Assembly (NCBI GenBank): GCA_002725095.1 | Contig: PBQQ01000012.1 | Location: 27,787 to 55,198, forward strand | Reading direction: 5' to 3' | Length of the DNA: 27,412 bases | From: Gammaproteobacteria bacterium | Lineage (GTDB): Bacteria; Pseudomonadota; Gammaproteobacteria; Pseudomonadales; Azotimanducaceae | The notes under the pieces: model-generated | Database searches by the model: none | The model's input: the letters and a program-made list of their open reading frames with translations, nothing else | What the model was told of the DNA's origin: nothing | Program-made: the position numbers and the translations under genes | Shown: piece after piece, positions 8,053 to 16,552 of the stretch | Layout: the number at the start of each line of letters is the position of its first letter | How positions within the stretch are numbered: position 1 is the first letter of the stretch

Positions 8053-8883
8053 CTAAGCCAGCGCAACTATACCAAACAGCGTAAGTCCCAAGGCAATGCG
8101 GTAGTAGACATAGGGACGCATGCCCGTGCGCTCGACTAAGACTATGAAAAAGTGAATACAAGCGTAGGCGCTTAAACCGGCCAGCATCGCCGCACTGAGC
8201 ATGGCTGTTGAATCAGCCAGTATCTCTTCAAGGCTAAGATCCAACATCATCAAGAGTTGCGCGCCCAAAATAGTCGGGATCGCCAGTAAGAAAGAAAATC
8301 GAGCACTTTGGGTTCGACCTAGGCCGATTATTAGGGCGGCAGTAATGGTTATGCCTGATCGCGAGGTTCCTGGGATCAGAGCGATGCACTGGGCCAAGCC
8401 GATTAACATCGCCGCAGGGAAGGTCATAGTTCTTTGCTGCTGCGGACGCGAATCTGCGTACCAAAGTGCGATGCCAAAGACCAAAGTTGTTGTCGCGATC
8501 ACCGTAATCGAACGGAGGGCGCTGTCTATGACATCTTTTGCAAAAAAGCCGACGATCACTATCGGTAGAGTCGCGAGGGCCAACTGCAGCACCAGTCGAA
8601 CATCAGGGTCGCCGTCACTTGGGTTCAGCAGTGTGCGCCAACCTCGGTTATGCAGTTGCTTGGGCGTGCCCACAACGGCTAACAGCATGTCAGTGATCTC
8701 CGCTCGAAAATAGGCAATAACGGCGATCAGCGTTCCGAAATGGACCGCAACGTCGAAGGCCAAACCCTGATCGGGCCAGGAAGACAGTTGTGCAGGGAGA
8801 ATGAGATGCGCCGAGCTAGATATTGGCAGGAACTCGGTAACGCCTTGGATTAAACTCAAAATGACGACTTGCAACCAATCCAT
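8053..8883 (-). CDS. uppP: Undecaprenyl-diphosphatase UppP (BacA family)
   Basis: UppP removes one phosphate from undecaprenyl diphosphate, recycling the lipid carrier for peptidoglycan and other envelope glycans; in E. coli overexpression gives bacitracin resistance. The 276-residue protein is mostly hydrophobic with several membrane helices. It has both family motifs: QGVTEFLPISSSAHL near residues 13-27 (catalytic Glu17, His26) and PGTSRSG at 171-177 (Arg175). The ATG start gives the standard N terminus MDWLQVVILSLIQG, with GAGGA upstream. It is divergent from the LON-domain gene, with 110 bp between the two starts. Confidence 0.96.
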   Translation of the reverse strand: MDWLQVVILSLIQGVTEFLPISSSAHLILPAQLSSWPDQGLAFDVAVHFGTLIAVIAYFRAEITDMLLAVVGTPKQLHNRGWRTLLNPSDGDPDVRLVLQLALATLPIVIVGFFAKDVIDSALRSITVIATTTLVFGIALWYADSRPQQQRTMTFPAAMLIGLAQCIALIPGTSRSGITITAALIIGLGRTQSARFSFLLAIPTILGAQLLMMLDLSLEEILADSTAMLSAAMLAGLSAYACIHFFIVLVERTGMRPYVYYRIALGLTLFGIVALA

Positions 8884-8935
8884 ATGGGCTCAATTCCTCT
8901 TCTTAAAGGGCGTTTGGAATAAGCCAAGCATAGCA

Positions 8936-8965
8936 TTGGCAGTGGATGAACAACGCGGATATAGT
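8936..8965 (+). promoter_or_regulatory. Sigma-70-like promoter for the LON-domain gene
   Basis: TTGGCA (8936-8941) and TATAGT (8960-8965) are 18 bp apart, each with 5 of 6 consensus bases, placing transcription start near 8972, about 22 nt before the GTG start. A perfect dyad GCCAA-N8-TTGGC (8923-8940) ends in the -35 box, which would fit an operator, though it may be chance. Confidence 0.55.
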
Positions 8966-8993
8966 TTTCGGCTCATTGTAGCGTGAGAATTTA

Positions 8994-9626
8994 GTGTCAC
9001 AGAAGTTGCAGGTCAGTATTGATGAAAAATTCAGCATGCCGATTTTTCCATTACGAACGGTTTTATTTCCTGGCGGGGTCTTACCGTTGCGGATTTTCGA
9101 ACCTAGATATGTGGACATGATTCGCTGGTGCATGCGCGAGCAAGAAAATTTTGGCGTGGTTTTATTGCGTCAGGGTGGTGAAGTGATTGCTGGTGCGGAT
9201 GCTTCGGAGGCGGATCGGGAATTGTTTAGGATTGGGACCGAGGCAGAAATCGTCGATTTTAATCAAGCAGACAATGGTCTGCTGGGTATCGTCGCTCAGG
9301 GGCGACGCAAATTCTCTATTCTCGATGTGGCGCAACAAAAAGACGGGCTGTTGTTGGGCAGTGTGCAGTTTTTGCCCGAAGAGTCTGAGGGAGAATTGTC
9401 AGATGAACACGAACCATTGGTCGCTGTGCTTAAAGATCTTTTGGAGCACCCACTTATTCAGCAGCTTAACCCTCAGGTCGATTTGCAGCAGGCGCGTTCC
9501 GTCAGCTATCGGTTAGCCGATCTTCTGCCGATAGAACCCGAAATCAAGCAAACATTGTTGCAGATGGCCTGGCCTAAAGAGCGCCTAAGCGAGTTGCGCC
9601 GCTTGGTCGGTAAATTCCGTGACTGA
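8994..9626 (+). CDS. LON peptidase substrate-binding domain protein
   Basis: The 210-residue protein corresponds to the N-terminal substrate-binding domain of Lon proteases (PUA-like LON domain) without the ATPase or protease parts. The hallmark is MPIFPLRTVLFPGGVLPLRI near residues 15-34, followed by FEPRYVDMI and a helical C-terminal half (about 125-205) with a repeated pattern of Leu. Stand-alone LON-domain proteins are common in gammaproteobacteria; their substrates are not known. The GTG at 8994 follows a weak GAGA site. The ATG at 9036 would give a 196-residue form starting at MPIFPLR and is a real alternative. Confidence 0.85.
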   Translation: MSQKLQVSIDEKFSMPIFPLRTVLFPGGVLPLRIFEPRYVDMIRWCMREQENFGVVLLRQGGEVIAGADASEADRELFRIGTEAEIVDFNQADNGLLGIVAQGRRKFSILDVAQQKDGLLLGSVQFLPEESEGELSDEHEPLVAVLKDLLEHPLIQQLNPQVDLQQARSVSYRLADLLPIEPEIKQTLLQMAWPKERLSELRRLVGKFRD

Positions 9627-9644
9627 ACCTTCGAGCATGCGCCG

Positions 9645-9684
9645 TATAATCGATGCTAGCGACGTCGCAGGTTATCTTTATAAT
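9645..9684 (+). promoter_or_regulatory. Two TATAAT boxes upstream of proA
   Basis: Perfect TATAAT hexamers lie at 9645-9650 and 9679-9684. The second ends 6 bp before the proA ATG, so a transcript from it would have almost no leader. Neither has a good -35 box at 16-18 bp; the best is CTGAAC, 16 bp before the first. No Shine-Dalgarno site precedes the ATG. Confidence 0.4.
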
Positions 9685-9690
9685 TAATCT

Positions 9691-10953
9691 ATGGATCAAC
9701 CACTAAGTAAAGTTATGCAACAGATGGGGGCAGCTGCGCGCGATGCGTCACGGGCGTTAGCCGTTGCCTCTACCGCCACCAAATCCAAAGCGTTAGTTAC
9801 TATTGCTGAAACGCTCGATGCCGAGCGCGCAAAAATAAAAGAGGCCAATGCGGCGGATTTAGCCGCTGCTCAAGACGACAATATAGACCAACCGTTGGTG
9901 GACCGATTGTCGCTAGGTGATAAAGGCATCGATCAAATGATTGCGGGTCTGCTGCAAATTGATGGGTTGAAAGACCCCATTGGTGAAGTGACGGATCTTA
10001 GCTATAGGCCGACAGGTATTCAGATAGGTAAAATGCGCGTTCCGCTCGGTGTGATAGGTATGATTTACGAGTCGCGCCCGAACGTCACAGTTGATGCGGC
10101 GGCGCTTTGTCTGAAAGCCGGCAACGCGTGCATTTTGCGTGGTGGGTCCGAGGCGTTTTTGTCAAATCAAGCGATTGCGGCGTGTGTGACTAAGGGCGTT
10201 ATTGCAGCGGGACTGCCCGGGGCTTGTGTGCAGTTGGTTGCAACGACAGATCGATCCGCCGTTGGTGAAATGCTTAAGCTCGATGACTTTGTTGATGTGA
10301 TTGTGCCTAGAGGCGGTAAAGGACTCATAGAGCGTGTCAGCAAAGAGACCCGGATCCCTGTGATTAAGCATTTAGATGGCGTCTGTCATGTTTATATTGA
10401 CGCGCACGCCGAACCAGCCAAAGCCATTGAAATAGCGTTCAACTCCAAAGCAGAAAAGTATGCGGTATGTAACGCGATGGAAACCTTACTGATCCACCAG
10501 CAGATTGCGGCCGAGGTACTGCCGCCGTTAGTCGAAAAGTTCGTTAAAGCGAATGTAGAACTGCGGGGGTGTGAGCGCACGGCTAAGGTTGCGGGTGTTG
10601 GTTCTGCGAGCGAGGCGGATTGGTCGGAAGAATATTTGGGACCAATTCTGGCGATAAAAGTGGTCGATGGGTTGGATGCGGCGATCGAGCACATCAATCG
10701 CTATGGCTCAGGCCATACTGACGTCATAGTCACAGAAAATTACAGTCACTCCAGACAGTTTATCCAAGCGGTTGACTCAGCCTCGGTAATGGTTAACGCA
10801 TCATCGCAGTTTGCCGACGGTTTTGAGTATGGGCTCGGCGCAGAAGTGGGTATATCGACCGACAAGCTTCACGCTAGGGGGCCTGTAGGTTTAGAGGGAC
10901 TGACCTCTCAGAAGTATGTCGTATACGGTGACGGTGAAGTTCGTAATCGATAG
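9691..10953 (+). CDS. proA: Gamma-glutamyl phosphate reductase
   Basis: ProA reduces gamma-glutamyl phosphate to glutamate semialdehyde with NADPH, the second step of proline synthesis. The 420-residue protein has the usual length and aldehyde-dehydrogenase-like fold. Motifs include VPLGVIGMIYESRPNVTVDA (about residues 117-136), CILRGGSEA near 147-155, VIVPRGGKGLI near 203-213 and the catalytic Cys260 in KYAVCNAMETLL. The C terminus GPVGLEGLTSQKYVVYGDG is typical. The partner proB is not adjacent. No Shine-Dalgarno site is visible at the ATG, which lies just after a TATAAT box. nadD follows within 18 bp. Confidence 0.97.
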   Translation: MDQPLSKVMQQMGAAARDASRALAVASTATKSKALVTIAETLDAERAKIKEANAADLAAAQDDNIDQPLVDRLSLGDKGIDQMIAGLLQIDGLKDPIGEVTDLSYRPTGIQIGKMRVPLGVIGMIYESRPNVTVDAAALCLKAGNACILRGGSEAFLSNQAIAACVTKGVIAAGLPGACVQLVATTDRSAVGEMLKLDDFVDVIVPRGGKGLIERVSKETRIPVIKHLDGVCHVYIDAHAEPAKAIEIAFNSKAEKYAVCNAMETLLIHQQIAAEVLPPLVEKFVKANVELRGCERTAKVAGVGSASEADWSEEYLGPILAIKVVDGLDAAIEHINRYGSGHTDVIVTENYSHSRQFIQAVDSASVMVNASSQFADGFEYGLGAEVGISTDKLHARGPVGLEGLTSQKYVVYGDGEVRNR

Positions 10954-10971
10954 TTGCTTAGGGCGAGGCCT

Positions 10972-11622
10972 GTGCTCATAGGGTTATACGGCGGTACGTT
11001 TGACCCAGTTCATTATGGACATGTGCACGCTGCCGAGAGCGTAAGAAAGTTTTTGGGGTTAGACACAGTGCGGATGGTGCTGAATTCGCAACCTGTCCAT
11101 AAATCCGCAAGCTATGCGATGACAACGCATCGATGGGCGATGCTCGAAACGGTTTGCGCAAACAATCCGGGGCTGATTGCTGACGACGTCGAGGTGCGAC
11201 GAGGTGGTCGTTCTTATACGGTCGACACGTTGAGCATTCTGCGAAGCGAGTTCCCGCAAGCAGTGCTGTGTTGGATTGTTGGCGAGGATTCATTCGCGAC
11301 GCTGACATCTTGGCGTGGATGGGAAAACTTATTAGAGGATTGTAATTTGATCGTGATACCTAGGCCTGGGCCAACGGTCAGTTTTTCTTCGCAGATAGCG
11401 GCGCTCTGTCATAAACACGAAAGATCGGGGTTCGACGCGACCAGTCATGGGCAAATAGTGCGTGTTAATCTATCTATGCGAGAAATTTCTTCCACCCAAA
11501 TACGCCAACGGATTTCGTTAGGTCAAGATATTGCAGATTTGGTTGATGCTGATGTGGAACAATACATTCACCGAAACGAATTATATAAAGAGAATGCGAC
11601 AGCAAAGGAGTCATCTTTTTGA
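10972..11622 (+). CDS. nadD: Nicotinate-nucleotide adenylyltransferase
   Basis: NadD joins nicotinate mononucleotide and ATP to form deamido-NAD in NAD synthesis. The nucleotidyltransferase motif GGTFDPVHYGH is at the N terminus, and the C-terminal ISSTQIR motif is also present. Length is about 216 residues, as in the family. I chose the GTG at 10972 because AGGG lies 8 nt before it and the product starts directly at the family beginning (LIGLYGGTFDP). A TTG at 10954, directly after the proA stop, would add six residues and lacks a ribosome binding site. The stop overlaps the rsfS start by 4 bp, implying translational coupling. Confidence 0.95.
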   Translation: MLIGLYGGTFDPVHYGHVHAAESVRKFLGLDTVRMVLNSQPVHKSASYAMTTHRWAMLETVCANNPGLIADDVEVRRGGRSYTVDTLSILRSEFPQAVLCWIVGEDSFATLTSWRGWENLLEDCNLIVIPRPGPTVSFSSQIAALCHKHERSGFDATSHGQIVRVNLSMREISSTQIRQRISLGQDIADLVDADVEQYIHRNELYKENATAKESSF

Positions 11623-11966
11623 GGCCAAGTGAACTGCGCGACCACATGTTAGCGGCGCTCGAAGACATGAAAGGGCAGGAAATTCTGTCCATGGATGTGT
11701 CTAAGCTTACACCGATGACGGATCATATGATTCTAGTGAGTGGCGGCTCTAATCGACATGTAAAAGCCCTTGTGGATACCGCTACTGAATCTTCCAAGGC
11801 GCTAGGTGTGCAACCCTTGGGAGTGGAAGGCCGCGAAAGTTATGATTGGGTGCTCGTGGATCTTGGGGATGTATTGATTCATGTGATGAATGCGGAGGCT
11901 CGGGGTTTTTACGAGTTAGAGCGGCTTTGGTCAGATGCTTCGCCCGACAGCGGGCAATTGAATTAG
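11619..11966 (+). CDS. rsfS: Ribosomal silencing factor RsfS
   Basis: RsfS (Iojap/YbeB family) binds L14 on the 50S subunit and blocks subunit joining when nutrients are scarce. The 115-residue protein contains LEDMKGQEILSMDVSKLTPM, then HMILVSGGSNRHVKAL and the conserved ending GDVLIHVMNAEARGFYELERL. The start is a TTG overlapping the nadD TGA by 4 bp, with AAAGGAG 8 nt upstream. The alignment with E. coli RsfS begins at this residue, so the TTG is well supported. rlmH, which also acts on the large subunit, follows after 10 bp. Confidence 0.95.
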   Translation: MRPSELRDHMLAALEDMKGQEILSMDVSKLTPMTDHMILVSGGSNRHVKALVDTATESSKALGVQPLGVEGRESYDWVLVDLGDVLIHVMNAEARGFYELERLWSDASPDSGQLN

Positions 11967-11976
11967 CGTCGCGTCT

Positions 11977-12441
11977 GTGGATATACGGATACTATCGATC
12001 GGAAGCAAAGCGCCAATTTGGGTGCAAGCTGGTTATTTTGAATACGCGAAACGCCTGACCCGTGGCTTGCGTTTATCGCTCGAAGAAATTCCTGCGCCAA
12101 GACATCATTCTGATCAAGCCAAAATTAAGTCACAAGAAGGCGATAAATTGCTTGCTCGAATGGGTAGCGATGACTGGGTTGTTGCGCTTGATGAGCGCGG
12201 TGAGCAAACATCGAGTGTGCAGTTAGCGGAGCGTCTTAAGGCATGGCAAATGCAGCGCATGGGAGTTGTGATGTTGATTGGTGGCGCCAACGGTCTCGAT
12301 GAGCATGTTTTGGCGCGTGCAAATGAACGCATATCCCTGTCAAAATTGACGTTGCCACACTATTTAGTTCGGGTGGTTGCTGCTGAGGCACTGTATCGTG
12401 CAGACAGCATAAATTGCGGACATCCATATCATAGGATTTAG
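11977..12441 (+). CDS. rlmH: 23S rRNA (pseudouridine1915-N3)-methyltransferase
   Basis: RlmH is a SPOUT-class, SAM-dependent enzyme that methylates pseudouridine 1915 in helix 69 of 23S rRNA on assembled 70S ribosomes. The 154-residue length agrees with 155 in E. coli. The trefoil-knot SAM site shows as VVMLIGGANGLDEHV, and the C terminus ends in the family form HPYHR plus one residue. The start codon is GTG, read as MDIRILSIGSKAPIWVQAGY. It is 3 bp upstream of mrdA. Confidence 0.96.
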   Translation: MDIRILSIGSKAPIWVQAGYFEYAKRLTRGLRLSLEEIPAPRHHSDQAKIKSQEGDKLLARMGSDDWVVALDERGEQTSSVQLAERLKAWQMQRMGVVMLIGGANGLDEHVLARANERISLSKLTLPHYLVRVVAAEALYRADSINCGHPYHRI

Positions 12442-12444
12442 GGG

Positions 12445-14337
12445 TTGGATTTGGCAGTCGCGCTAGCAATCAAAGATCCAAACAGAGAACGCGCACTGAT
12501 CGCGCGTCGCGCAATCAGCTTTTTCCTGCTGATCGTTTTGTGCGTGGGTGTGCTTGTAGCGCGCTTCGTGCAGTTACAGGTCTATGAACACGAAGATTAC
12601 CAATACCGTTCGGATAAAAACCGCATTCAGGTGCAGCCTCTCGCGCCACCTCGCGGATTAATTTTTGATCGCAATGGTGTGTTGTTGGCGGATAATCGCC
12701 CCTCTTCGGCGCTAGGCATTGTGGTCGAGCGGGTTGACGACTTGCAGGCTGCGATTGAACAGTTGAACGGGTTCATTACGTTGTCGGCACAGCAAATTGA
12801 CCAATTCTATGAGCGGGTAAACCGCAGTCGGCGACCGGGCGAACCGGTAGTGCTAGCGGATAATCTGTCGGCAGCGGATATCGCAGCGCTGGCCGTTAAC
12901 CGGCATCGTATGCCGGGAGTTAAGGTGATTACTCGGTTGCAGCGTTATTACCCTCAAGCCGATATTGCGGTACATGCAGTAGGCTCGGTGCGCCGCGTGA
13001 CCGAGAGCGATCTGCGGCGATTAGACCCATCTGAATATCGAGCGACACAGTTTGTAGGAAAGCGTGGCGTTGAAGCTTATTACGAATCGGACTTGCACGG
13101 CCGTCCCGGCTACCAGCAGGTGGAAACAGACGCGCATGGCCGCGTAACGCGCATTATCGATATTAACCCGCCATTGGTCGGGCAGAATCTAAACCTTCAT
13201 TTAGACGCGCAGCTCCAGCATGCAGCCGTTGCTGCATTGGACCGCCAACGCGGCGCGGTGGTCGCCTTAGACCCTAAAACCGGCGGTGTATTGGCCTTAG
13301 TGAGTAAACCCAGCTACGACCCGAATCAGTTTGTTGCCGGTATGAGCGACAGCGAATTCCGTGCTTTGAGCGAATCGGTTTATTTGCCACTTTTTAATCG
13401 GGCGACGAATGGACAATATGCGCCGGGCTCAACATTCAAGCCAGTTGTGGGGTTGGCCGGTATCGCCAGTGGCGCTATGCAATGGGATACCACAATTGAA
13501 GACCGAGGGTCTTTTCGATTAGCTGGTGGTGAGCGTGAGTATCGAGACTGGTCGTGGACAGTTGACGACTCCGGGGGTCAGGGTATTGTCGATTTGCGCA
13601 AGGCCATCTATCGCTCCTCGAATGTCTACTTCTATGACGTAGCCTCCCGTTTGGACATCAATTACTTAGCGCGGTTCGCCGGAGAATTCGGGTTTGGCCA
13701 AAATCTTGCTTTGGACATAAGCGATGCGAGCCATGGTTTGGTGCCAGATCCGGAATGGAAACTCGGTGCTAAAGGCGAAAAATGGTATCAAGGTGATTCC
13801 GTTAATATGGGGATAGGGCAAGGAGATCTGCTTGTAACGCCCCTGCAAATCGCGACCTATGTCGCCATGATTGCCAATCGCGGGCGTATTGTGCGGCCGC
13901 GATTGGTGCTGAGCCGGGGTGAGCGCTCGGTCCCAGTATTGCAGCGCTCCATGCCAGAAACGACATCGAACCTGACCGAAGAGGATTGGCAGAAAATGGT
14001 TGCGGCGATGGAAGATGTCGTGCACCTAGGAGGCCAGGGTTTTCGCAGAAACGGTACAGCTTGGGCCTACATCGGCCAGCGGATTGGATATCGCATGGCC
14101 GGTAAGTCGGGCACTGCTCAAGTTGTCGAGATTCGTCAGGGTGAAGAATACGACGAAGAGGAGTTGTCTGAATTTAGCCGAAAACATGCGTGGTTTATGG
14201 CGTTCGCGCCGGTAGACGATCCTCAGATTGCATTGGCCGTGTTGGTAGAAAATGGCGGTGGCGGCAGTTCGGTTGCCGCGCCGGTGGCAAGAAAAATCAT
14301 AGATTCATATCTTGGTCGTTCTGTGACGATGCGATGA
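12445..14337 (+). CDS. mrdA: Penicillin-binding protein 2 (peptidoglycan transpeptidase)
   Basis: PBP2 is the class B transpeptidase of the elongasome and cross-links new side-wall peptidoglycan together with RodA. The 630-residue protein has one N-terminal membrane helix (about residues 23-42), a pedestal domain with PPRGLIFDRNGVLLADNRP (68-86), and a transpeptidase domain. Catalytic motifs are all present: STFK at 329-332 with nucleophile Ser329, SSN at 391-393, and KSGT at 554-557. The start is TTG with AGGA 8 nt upstream. It lies in a typical rlmH-mrdA-rodA-mltB-rlpA-dacA order. Confidence 0.97.
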   Translation: MDLAVALAIKDPNRERALIARRAISFFLLIVLCVGVLVARFVQLQVYEHEDYQYRSDKNRIQVQPLAPPRGLIFDRNGVLLADNRPSSALGIVVERVDDLQAAIEQLNGFITLSAQQIDQFYERVNRSRRPGEPVVLADNLSAADIAALAVNRHRMPGVKVITRLQRYYPQADIAVHAVGSVRRVTESDLRRLDPSEYRATQFVGKRGVEAYYESDLHGRPGYQQVETDAHGRVTRIIDINPPLVGQNLNLHLDAQLQHAAVAALDRQRGAVVALDPKTGGVLALVSKPSYDPNQFVAGMSDSEFRALSESVYLPLFNRATNGQYAPGSTFKPVVGLAGIASGAMQWDTTIEDRGSFRLAGGEREYRDWSWTVDDSGGQGIVDLRKAIYRSSNVYFYDVASRLDINYLARFAGEFGFGQNLALDISDASHGLVPDPEWKLGAKGEKWYQGDSVNMGIGQGDLLVTPLQIATYVAMIANRGRIVRPRLVLSRGERSVPVLQRSMPETTSNLTEEDWQKMVAAMEDVVHLGGQGFRRNGTAWAYIGQRIGYRMAGKSGTAQVVEIRQGEEYDEEELSEFSRKHAWFMAFAPVDDPQIALAVLVENGGGGSSVAAPVARKIIDSYLGRSVTMR

Positions 14338-14380
14338 TTGCATTTGATTTAACTCAAGTGTCTGGGAGGGAAGCGTAGCA

Positions 14381-15511
14381 TTGAGTATGGATTTTCAGCG
14401 GCAGCTGCCGGGCGCGCAAAATTCGGCGCAAGACCAATGGCTGCATAAATTGCACCTAGACCCCATGCTTTTGGCGCTGGTGGCGATGGTGTTGGGTTTT
14501 GGTCTGGTGGTTCTGTTCAGTGCCGCGGGTGACGAGAGTCGCTTGTTTGATGCGCAGTTCCAACGAGTCTTAGCGTCGATGGTCGTGCTGATCATTGCTG
14601 CCCAGCTGCCCCCGGGCATTTATTTGCGCTGGGCCCCATTTATATATGTTCTGGGGCTCGTACTTTTGTTGCTCGTGCTTCTCATTGGAGTGAGAGTGAA
14701 AGGGTCCCAGCGCTGGCTCGAGATTCCCGGCGTGCTGCGCTTCCAACCGTCTGAATTAATGAAGATTGCAGTGCCGATGGCGTTGGCTTGGTATTTACAA
14801 CAGCGTGTACTGCCGCCCTCGGCGAGGCACGTGGTTTTTTCACTAATGATCATTTCATTGCCCGCCTTAGCAATCGCCGCTCAGCCTGATTTGGGCACCG
14901 CCATATTGGTGGCCGGCGCCGGTTTGGCGGTGCTGATGTTGGCGGGGTTGTCTTGGCGATATATTGGTTATGCATCGCTGTTGGTTGCGGCCGCTGCGCC
15001 GCTGCTGTGGCAGTTTGCTTTGCAGGGGTATCAGAGGCAGCGAATCATCACGCTGTTTGATCCCGAGAGCGATCCTCTAGGTGCAGGGTGGAACATCATC
15101 CAGTCCACAACGGCGATTGGCTCTGGCGGTATATTTGGTAAGGGGTTGTTACAAGGCACGCAGAGTCGCCTAGACTTTCTTCCCGAAGCACGCACGGATT
15201 TCATCATTGCTGTTGTGGGCGAGGAGTTGGGGTTAGTCGGGGTACTGTTTTTGTTGATTCTTTACCTAGGCATCATAGCGAGAGGTTTGGTTTTGGCTGT
15301 TTCAGCGCAAAGCACCTTCGCGAGGCTGTTCGCTGGAGCCTTAACACTAACGTTTTTTATCTATTTATTTGTAAACATTGCTATGGTCAGCGGCTTGTTG
15401 CCTGTGGTGGGTGTGCCGTTGCCACTGGTGAGTTATGGCGGTACATCCATCATCACCTTGATGGCAAGTTTCGGCATAATCATGTCCATGCGCACGCATA
15501 AAGCTTGGTAG
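14381..15511 (+). CDS. rodA: Peptidoglycan glycosyltransferase RodA
   Basis: RodA is the SEDS-family glycosyltransferase that polymerises lipid II for side-wall growth and works with PBP2, encoded just upstream. The 376-residue protein has about ten membrane helices. Family motifs include KGSQRWLEIPGVLRFQPSEL, QPDLGTAILV, GWNIIQSTTAIGSGGIFGKG, DFLPEARTDFIIAVVGEELG and the C-terminal PLVSYGGTS. A TTG at 14381 has GGGAGGG 10 nt upstream and is preferred over the ATG at 14387, where the spacing would be 16 nt. Confidence 0.97.
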   Translation: MSMDFQRQLPGAQNSAQDQWLHKLHLDPMLLALVAMVLGFGLVVLFSAAGDESRLFDAQFQRVLASMVVLIIAAQLPPGIYLRWAPFIYVLGLVLLLLVLLIGVRVKGSQRWLEIPGVLRFQPSELMKIAVPMALAWYLQQRVLPPSARHVVFSLMIISLPALAIAAQPDLGTAILVAGAGLAVLMLAGLSWRYIGYASLLVAAAAPLLWQFALQGYQRQRIITLFDPESDPLGAGWNIIQSTTAIGSGGIFGKGLLQGTQSRLDFLPEARTDFIIAVVGEELGLVGVLFLLILYLGIIARGLVLAVSAQSTFARLFAGALTLTFFIYLFVNIAMVSGLLPVVGVPLPLVSYGGTSIITLMASFGIIMSMRTHKAW

Positions 15512-15553
15512 TTCGTTATGCAACCAATGCTGATTTTTAAGTAAGGGATCTTC

Positions 15554-16552
15554 ATGGTTAAACTATCTACGCTTTTAACGTTGACTGTATCGATGTTTTT
15601 TTCGGCCATTGTCAACGCAGATAGCTATCTGAAACGTGAAGAAGTGGATGCATACATTGATGAGTTGATTCAACAACACCAATTTTCTCGGCAGGAGCTT
15701 GAAGAAGTATTGATGGCAGCAGAGCGACGCCAGGACATTATTGATCTTATGCGTCGGCCTGCTGAACGGCGTTTGAACTGGCATGAGTACAGTAAGATTT
15801 TTTTGGACGAACAACGCATCTCAGGTGGCGTAGAGTTTTGGCGACAAAATCAGGCGAGTTTAGAGCGAGCGCAAAGAGAGTATGGCGTTGCCCCAGAAGT
15901 GATTGTTGCCATTATTGGCGTTGAGACACGATACGGACGTGTAACGGGTAGACACCGCGTCGTTGATGCTCTTATGACTCTGGCGTTTGACTATCCGCCC
16001 CGCGCAAGTTTTTTCCGCAAAGAATTAACGCAGTTTTTGTTGTTGGCGCGAGAGGAGGGGAAAAGCCCTTTAGGCCTTATGGGCTCTTACGCCGGTGCGA
16101 TGGGCTATGGCCAATTCATTCCCTCAAGTTTTCGCAACTATGCGGTGGATTTTGATCAAGACGGGGTCCGTGATATTTGGCGGAACCGAGATGATGCAAT
16201 CGGCAGTGTAGCGAATTATTTCAGTCGCCATGGATGGCGTGGTGCGGCTGAGGTTACGGTGCCGGTGCGAGTTAAAGCCGAAACGGAACAACTATTGGCG
16301 ATCGCAAACGAGTCCTTAAGGCCGACACACTCAGTGGCGGAAATTGCCCAAATGGGCGTAATAGTTGATGGCCTTGATCCGGATGCGAAGGTGCTATTGT
16401 TGCGTCTTGCGGGTGGTGAAGCGCCCGAGTATTGGCTCGGATTTGACGACTTTTATGTGATTACTCGATACAACCACAGTCGGCTTTATGCCATGGCAGT
16501 TTATCAATTAGGCCAAGAAATTATTAAAAGGCGGAAGCGGACTGTTGGCTAA
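15554..16552 (+). CDS. mltB: Lytic murein transglycosylase B
   Basis: MltB cleaves peptidoglycan glycan strands, forming 1,6-anhydro ends. The 332-residue protein has an N-terminal signal segment ending near Asn21-Ala22 without a lipobox cysteine, so it is probably a soluble periplasmic form, not a lipoprotein. The catalytic glutamate is Glu124 in IGVETRYGR. Other family blocks are SYAGAMGYGQFIPSSFRNYA and the EF-hand-like calcium loop DFDQDGVRDIW. The ATG start gives a positive n-region. Its stop overlaps the rlpA start by 8 bp. Confidence 0.95.
   Translation: MVKLSTLLTLTVSMFFSAIVNADSYLKREEVDAYIDELIQQHQFSRQELEEVLMAAERRQDIIDLMRRPAERRLNWHEYSKIFLDEQRISGGVEFWRQNQASLERAQREYGVAPEVIVAIIGVETRYGRVTGRHRVVDALMTLAFDYPPRASFFRKELTQFLLLAREEGKSPLGLMGSYAGAMGYGQFIPSSFRNYAVDFDQDGVRDIWRNRDDAIGSVANYFSRHGWRGAAEVTVPVRVKAETEQLLAIANESLRPTHSVAEIAQMGVIVDGLDPDAKVLLLRLAGGEAPEYWLGFDDFYVITRYNHSRLYAMAVYQLGQEIIKRRKRTVG

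Noticed and set aside
8035..8060. GGCT-A-AGCC symmetry at the ssb-uppP junction as a terminator
   Set aside because: The stem is only 4 bp and there is no T-run on either strand.
8201..8713. 170-codon plus-strand open frame opposite uppP
   Set aside because: It lies wholly antisense to the well-supported uppP, has no recognisable domain, and its composition (Ser, Ala, Arg rich) is what the complement of a membrane protein gene gives.
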